A stretch of DNA of 35,673 nucleotides from RFXV01 sp038150465 (lineage in GTDB: Bacteria; Bacteroidota; Bacteroidia; Flavobacteriales; Schleiferiaceae), in NCBI GenBank assembly GCA_038150465.1, contig JAYOTP010000023.1:1-35673 (forward strand), read 5' to 3'. The translations under genes were made by a program, and so were the position numbers. The notes under the pieces were generated by a model. It worked only from the letters and a program-made list of their open reading frames with translations. It was not told the DNA's origin and did not search any database. Positions 32,196-35,673 of this stretch are shown here, piece after piece (within the stretch, counting starts at the first letter, position 1; every line of letters begins with the position of its first letter).

Positions 32196-33994
32196 TTGAA
32201 AAAGCGCCAGTTGATCCCGGCCCGAAAGAAGTAATCGGGCAATGGATATCCCGGGGCCGCCCAATAATCGGTTGGGGAGAAAAAAGAGTTCAGGTGTTCG
32301 AATTCCAAATAGAATTCCGCCCTGCCCAAGCGCATATTCAAAAAGAGATCGAGCAAGGGAAAATCTCCCAGCTGTTGTGTCTGCTGGTTGTAAAACACAT
32401 TGGCATAGGGATCATAAGCCCTCATGCGGTAATTGCTGAACCAAGTAAAGGCCAGGCCTGGCTGCATCTCCAGCACCCGATCGAACAAATAAAACTGCAG
32501 GTGCAGACTTTGTCGGGTGTAGACGCTCGGAAGTCTTAAGAAAAGGTCATCCTGAGCAGTCTCCTGCCAGCAAATGCGGTTGTTCCAATTCAGAATACCC
32601 CAGCGATAGGTCGAATTCCAGCTGACCGACAGATAGTTACTCGCCTCTTCTGCCTGCTTTGGAGATATGTTCGTATCGAAGTAAACCGGACGGTCCCAGC
32701 GAAACAGCCGGACCTTGAGCTCGCCAGCCTTTTCCAGTTCCATCCGCAAACCAAGCTCACTGCGGGTCATCATCTCATAGGTCCTGTTCCAAGCCTTGTA
32801 GTTGGACGTGTAACGATACCATTGAAAACCTGGCAAAGCACGGGTGATCCTGAGGTAAGGCAAAAAGCGGAATTTCTTCCCAGAGAAACCGGTCTCTGCA
32901 AACAGATCCAATCCGCCCTGACGGTCGCCACCCAGAACATAGTTCAATCGCAGTCGAAGCGGAAAACGATCGGCCACTACGGTCGTCATATGTGCCCGGA
33001 TCCCCAGATTGTTCTGTACACTTCGGTAGTTCACGCCTTCATTCGAACTACTGGAAAGCCAAAGGGACGCACCGAGATCCAATGCGCCCTCAAGTGAGAC
33101 ACCCAAAGAATTTTCCACCCGCTCAAAGTGGGTGCTGTCCTCTGTTATATTGTTCTGCAAATTGGGTGGCGGTGTGTCTGTTCCGGGGAAATCTCGATAG
33201 ACATAGGACTGACGCAGATAGGAGAACCGATGATCGACCTGGAGTTTCTCCAGCCATCCTGAATAGGTCGAGTCCTGGCTGCGATTGATGATCCTGAAGG
33301 ACTGATCGAAGACCATGGAACGGTTCCGCAACTGTTGTTCCCCAGTCAGAGAAACCACAGGAACGATGGAACGATCCGTTATGCTGTTCTCCGTAAATAC
33401 AGAATCGTAGAGCAGTCCACCATTGGCTTCCATTTTGATGGTTCCCGTATTCACACCTCCATGGAATGCGTATTGGCCGTCCTCTGTTGTGTAGTAAAGG
33501 GTCAGCAGCACATCGCTCTGCTCCACCTGCTGCCGCTGATACGCACCGAGAGAATTCAACCGATTGAATTCAAAGAAGAAATTCAGGCGTTCATGCACAT
33601 TTTGGGTATGGAACAGGCGGAATTTTTGTCCTCGTTCATAGCCTTGCCTATAGTCTGCTTCGGTCAGGGCCGCACGCACATCGAAATACTTCCAGCGATC
33701 CGGATGTCGAAAGTGCTGGTCGAATGCCCGGTTGCCAAAGTGGGTTTCCGGAGTCAGTTCTGAATGGAATATCAAGTTCTGACGCCAGCTTCCCTGATTC
33801 CCCAATGGAAGGAAACCATAGGCGTCATCCAATAATGGTTCCTGAGCAAACAGCTCGTACACATTCAGATTTGTATCCAGAGGCATCCACGATCCACCCC
33901 ACACTTTGTAGCGGAAGGGGAAGTCTTCACTCTGTGAATGAAGAAACAAGGGGCCCGCGAAAAGAAGGACCAGGCATATACATTTCCTGAACAC
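32192..33994 (-). CDS. Putative outer-membrane porin-like beta-barrel
   Basis: 600 residues from a GTG at 33994, which begins a normal signal peptide (FRKCICLVLLFAGPLFLHSQ); an ATG at 34069 is in frame but would place 25 polar residues first, and a -7-like element (34001-34008) sits between the two. The rest shows alternating aromatic/polar strands with tight turns, e.g. FRLFHTQNVHERLNFFFEFNRLNSLGAYQRQ, and a C-terminal strand ending in Phe-Asn (FFRAGINWRFFN). This agrees with the Bacteroidota 'putative porin' group (Porin_10-like). No plug domain and no TonB box. Substrate unknown. Confidence 0.8.
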   Translation of the reverse strand: MFRKCICLVLLFAGPLFLHSQSEDFPFRYKVWGGSWMPLDTNLNVYELFAQEPLLDDAYGFLPLGNQGSWRQNLIFHSELTPETHFGNRAFDQHFRHPDRWKYFDVRAALTEADYRQGYERGQKFRLFHTQNVHERLNFFFEFNRLNSLGAYQRQQVEQSDVLLTLYYTTEDGQYAFHGGVNTGTIKMEANGGLLYDSVFTENSITDRSIVPVVSLTGEQQLRNRSMVFDQSFRIINRSQDSTYSGWLEKLQVDHRFSYLRQSYVYRDFPGTDTPPPNLQNNITEDSTHFERVENSLGVSLEGALDLGASLWLSSSSNEGVNYRSVQNNLGIRAHMTTVVADRFPLRLRLNYVLGGDRQGGLDLFAETGFSGKKFRFLPYLRITRALPGFQWYRYTSNYKAWNRTYEMMTRSELGLRMELEKAGELKVRLFRWDRPVYFDTNISPKQAEEASNYLSVSWNSTYRWGILNWNNRICWQETAQDDLFLRLPSVYTRQSLHLQFYLFDRVLEMQPGLAFTWFSNYRMRAYDPYANVFYNQQTQQLGDFPLLDLFLNMRLGRAEFYLEFEHLNSFFSPTDYWAAPGYPLPDYFFRAGINWRFFN

Positions 33995-34000
33995 CGCGAA

Positions 34001-34008
34001 CGAAGATA
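34001..34008 (-). promoter_or_regulatory. -7-like element before the porin gene
   Basis: TATCTTCG on the minus strand, six bases ahead of the preferred GTG start. It resembles the TATCTTCG and TACCTTCG sequences before the acyltransferase (26079-26086) and lgt (26149-26156). It supports the downstream start choice, but no -33 element is evident. Confidence 0.3.
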
Positions 34009-34165
34009 ATGGCTCTCTAAAAGCCCGCGCATATTCTGTGCTCAAAGAAGTTGAGCCCATTGTCATCATATCATTTGCGTATGCTCCTTTGGAACGCTCA
34101 AAAAATTCTGCTTACTTGTGGAGAGTTATTTATTTATCAATTCATTCCTACAAATTCATTCAATT

Positions 34166-35149
34166 ATGAAAAGAGAACATTATCTCTCCGTTATGCGCGA
34201 TTTTTTCCATCAAGTCCACACCCGACTGCCGAAAGGCCGGGGCATGGGTGCTGAATTGGGCGATCTACTCGGGAAAAGTGAAAACACCATATACAGAAAG
34301 GTCAGAGGCGAGATCGGTATTCCGGTCGAGGAATACATCGCTATCGCCCGTCATTTTGGCGTAGAACTTCCCCTTTTTGAAGACCAAAAGAACATGCGCT
34401 TCTCCAAGAGCTGCAACTTCAGCCAGCCTACGGAAGCGCAAAAAGCCTATCAGGATCTTCGCTTTTGGCTCAACCGGATCACGCATGATCCCGATGCCCA
34501 ACTCATGGTGATCAGTCCGCATCTGAGTCCTCTTCACTTCTTGGATGACCGACACATCAAAGCCCTGCTTCTCTGGGAATGGGTGGGTCAGTATCGCTAT
34601 TCCTCCTTCGAGGATATGGTCAAATCTCAACACTTCCCATACAACTTCATTGAGCTGCAACAACAACTCCTGAGCTCCCTGCGCCGCTGTCCACTGACCG
34701 AGTTCCTTCACAAAGACAGTCTGAATATTCATCTATCCCGGATCGGCAGAGCCATTCGATCCCACTTCATCGGCAAGGAAGAGGCAGATTCAATTCTGAA
34801 CGCACTCTCAGAACACCTAAGCGACATGGAACGCTCTGCTGAGAAAGGGAGCAATGCCATGGGGGAACGGTACAATCTCTATTTACTGGACGAACAGTGC
34901 GCGCACAGCCTGTTCCTTCACTACAGCGCCGGTCAGGTGAACGGGGTGATGCTGGGTACAGGACGTGGAAACTATTTGGAAACAGACAGCAGCCATTATT
35001 GCGAAACCGTCATTCCGATCCTCACCGATCTCAAGGAGAACAGTTCCATCATTAGCGGCTGCAACAGAACCCAAAGAACAAACTTGTTCCGGCACTATCA
35101 GATGCAGATAAACAAGATGAAACGCGGGTTGCGGGTCAAAGTGGCCTGA
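34166..35149 (+). CDS. Helix-turn-helix regulator-like protein with uncharacterised C-terminal domain
   Basis: 327 residues from the ATG at 34166; a GTG 16 codons upstream is open but adds a hydrophobic stretch unlike a DNA-binding protein. The N-terminal region (about 26-68) fits an HTH: GAELGDLLGKSENTIYRKVRGEIGIPVEEYIAIARHFGV, with the recognition helix at SENTIYRKVRG. The remaining 250 residues are mainly helical, with no motif that I recognise, and might bind a ligand or another protein. The leader is unusually AT-rich (34110-34165). It is convergent with the rRNA operon, and a hairpin terminator of that operon begins a few bases after its stop. Confidence 0.8.
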   Translation: MKREHYLSVMRDFFHQVHTRLPKGRGMGAELGDLLGKSENTIYRKVRGEIGIPVEEYIAIARHFGVELPLFEDQKNMRFSKSCNFSQPTEAQKAYQDLRFWLNRITHDPDAQLMVISPHLSPLHFLDDRHIKALLLWEWVGQYRYSSFEDMVKSQHFPYNFIELQQQLLSSLRRCPLTEFLHKDSLNIHLSRIGRAIRSHFIGKEEADSILNALSEHLSDMERSAEKGSNAMGERYNLYLLDEQCAHSLFLHYSAGQVNGVMLGTGRGNYLETDSSHYCETVIPILTDLKENSSIISGCNRTQRTNLFRHYQMQINKMKRGLRVKVA

Positions 35150-35153
35150 TCAT

Positions 35154-35185
35154 AAACAAAAAAAGCCCCTGCCAAGGCAGGGGCT
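35154..35185 (-). terminator. Terminator of the rRNA operon
   Basis: A perfect inverted repeat (AGCCCCTGCC at 35164-35173 and GGCAGGGGCT at 35176-35185) forms a strong GC-rich hairpin. On the minus strand it is followed by seven T. It lies directly after the 5S rRNA 3' end. It may also stop plus-strand transcription from the HTH gene, but that strand has no T-run. Confidence 0.92.
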
Positions 35186-35190
35186 TCGAA

Positions 35191-35301
<111 letters not shown>

Positions 35302-35349
35302 ATGTTTAATATCAAGAAATACCAGAAGAGAATTACTAAGTTGAACCTA

Positions 35350-35673
35350 GACTAGAAAGCTAACGGGTAATTAGTACTGCTCGGCTTTGGCATTACTGCC
35401 TTTACACCTGCAGCCTATCAACGTCCTCATCTCGAACGACCCTTAAAAGAAACCTCATCTTGAAGCGTGTTTCGCGCTTATATGCTTTCAGCGCTTATCA
35501 CAACCGCACATAGCTACCCTGCGATGCAGCTGGCGCCACAACAGGTGCACTAGCGGTGCGTCCGACCCGGTCCTCTCGTACTAAGGTCAGCCCTCCTCAA
35601 GTTTCTAACGCCCACAATAGATAGAGACCGAACTGTCTCGCGACGTTCTGAACCCAGCTCGCGTGCCACTTTA
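35350..35673 (-). rRNA. rrl: 23S ribosomal RNA, 3' end (partial)
   Basis: The minus strand holds the last part of 23S rRNA. The sarcin-ricin loop AGTACGAGAGGACC is read in reverse at about 35568-35581, followed downstream by the domain VI sequence and the terminal GTACTAATTACCCG region. The gene continues beyond the right edge. The 3' end at about 35350 is estimated by analogy with other 23S genes and may be off by up to 10 nt. Confidence 0.95.

Overview
The window looks like chromosomal DNA from a member of the Bacteroidota, most likely a Flavobacteriales-type marine or aquatic lineage. Reasons: type IX secretion (T9SS) sorting domains at two C-termini, a CarboxypepD-reg/TonB-dependent receptor, Bacteroidota lipoprotein and porin families, almost no Shine-Dalgarno sequences, and recurrent promoter -7 elements of the TAnnTTTG type. 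Base composition looks a little above 50% G+C by eye (not computed). The DNA is densely coding, with several convergent gene pairs that abut or overlap by a few bases. I see no insertion sequence, phage gene, CRISPR array or tRNA, so this reads as core chromosome rather than an island.

Left part (1-5752): the tail of a T9SS-secreted protein and its terminator, a soluble PAS-PAS hybrid histidine kinase whose receiver domain has lost its phosphoacceptor, and two tandem paralogous TPR proteins with a three-helix membrane tail.

Metal-homeostasis region (5753-11285): a methionine-type aminotransferase, a Fur/Zur-family regulator, a TonB-dependent receptor and two paralogous lipoproteins, all on the minus strand and probably one or two operons. 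A small one-helix membrane protein is divergent from them. Three related 15-base palindrome-like sites lie in the promoters of this block, one of them inside a promoter spacer, which suggests a self-regulated metal (zinc is the best guess) uptake regulon.

Housekeeping core (11348-23641): DEAD-box RNA helicase; a coupled cluster gpmI - HAD phosphatase - map - methyltransferase, each overlapping the next by ATGA; a secreted TPR-like protein; a Nif3-family protein with a zinc-ribbon-family protein that has lost all four cysteines; ribosomal protein S1 with a long acidic N-terminal extension; and an Mpl-like Mur ligase.

Right part (23691-35673): two tandem MbnP-like lipoproteins, a PlsC-like acyltransferase divergent from lgt, a DUF192 lipoprotein, a T9SS-secreted endonuclease I, dnaB, a secreted Bacteroidota protein overlapping the dnaB end, a putative porin, an HTH regulator, and the 3' end of an rRNA operon (23S end and 5S, reading leftward) with its terminator.

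The observations most worth following up are the candidate zinc regulon with its operators, the cysteine-free zinc-ribbon protein, the pseudo-receiver histidine kinase beside the duplicated TPR membrane proteins, the MbnP-like pair without an adjacent MbnH, and the acidic S1 extension.
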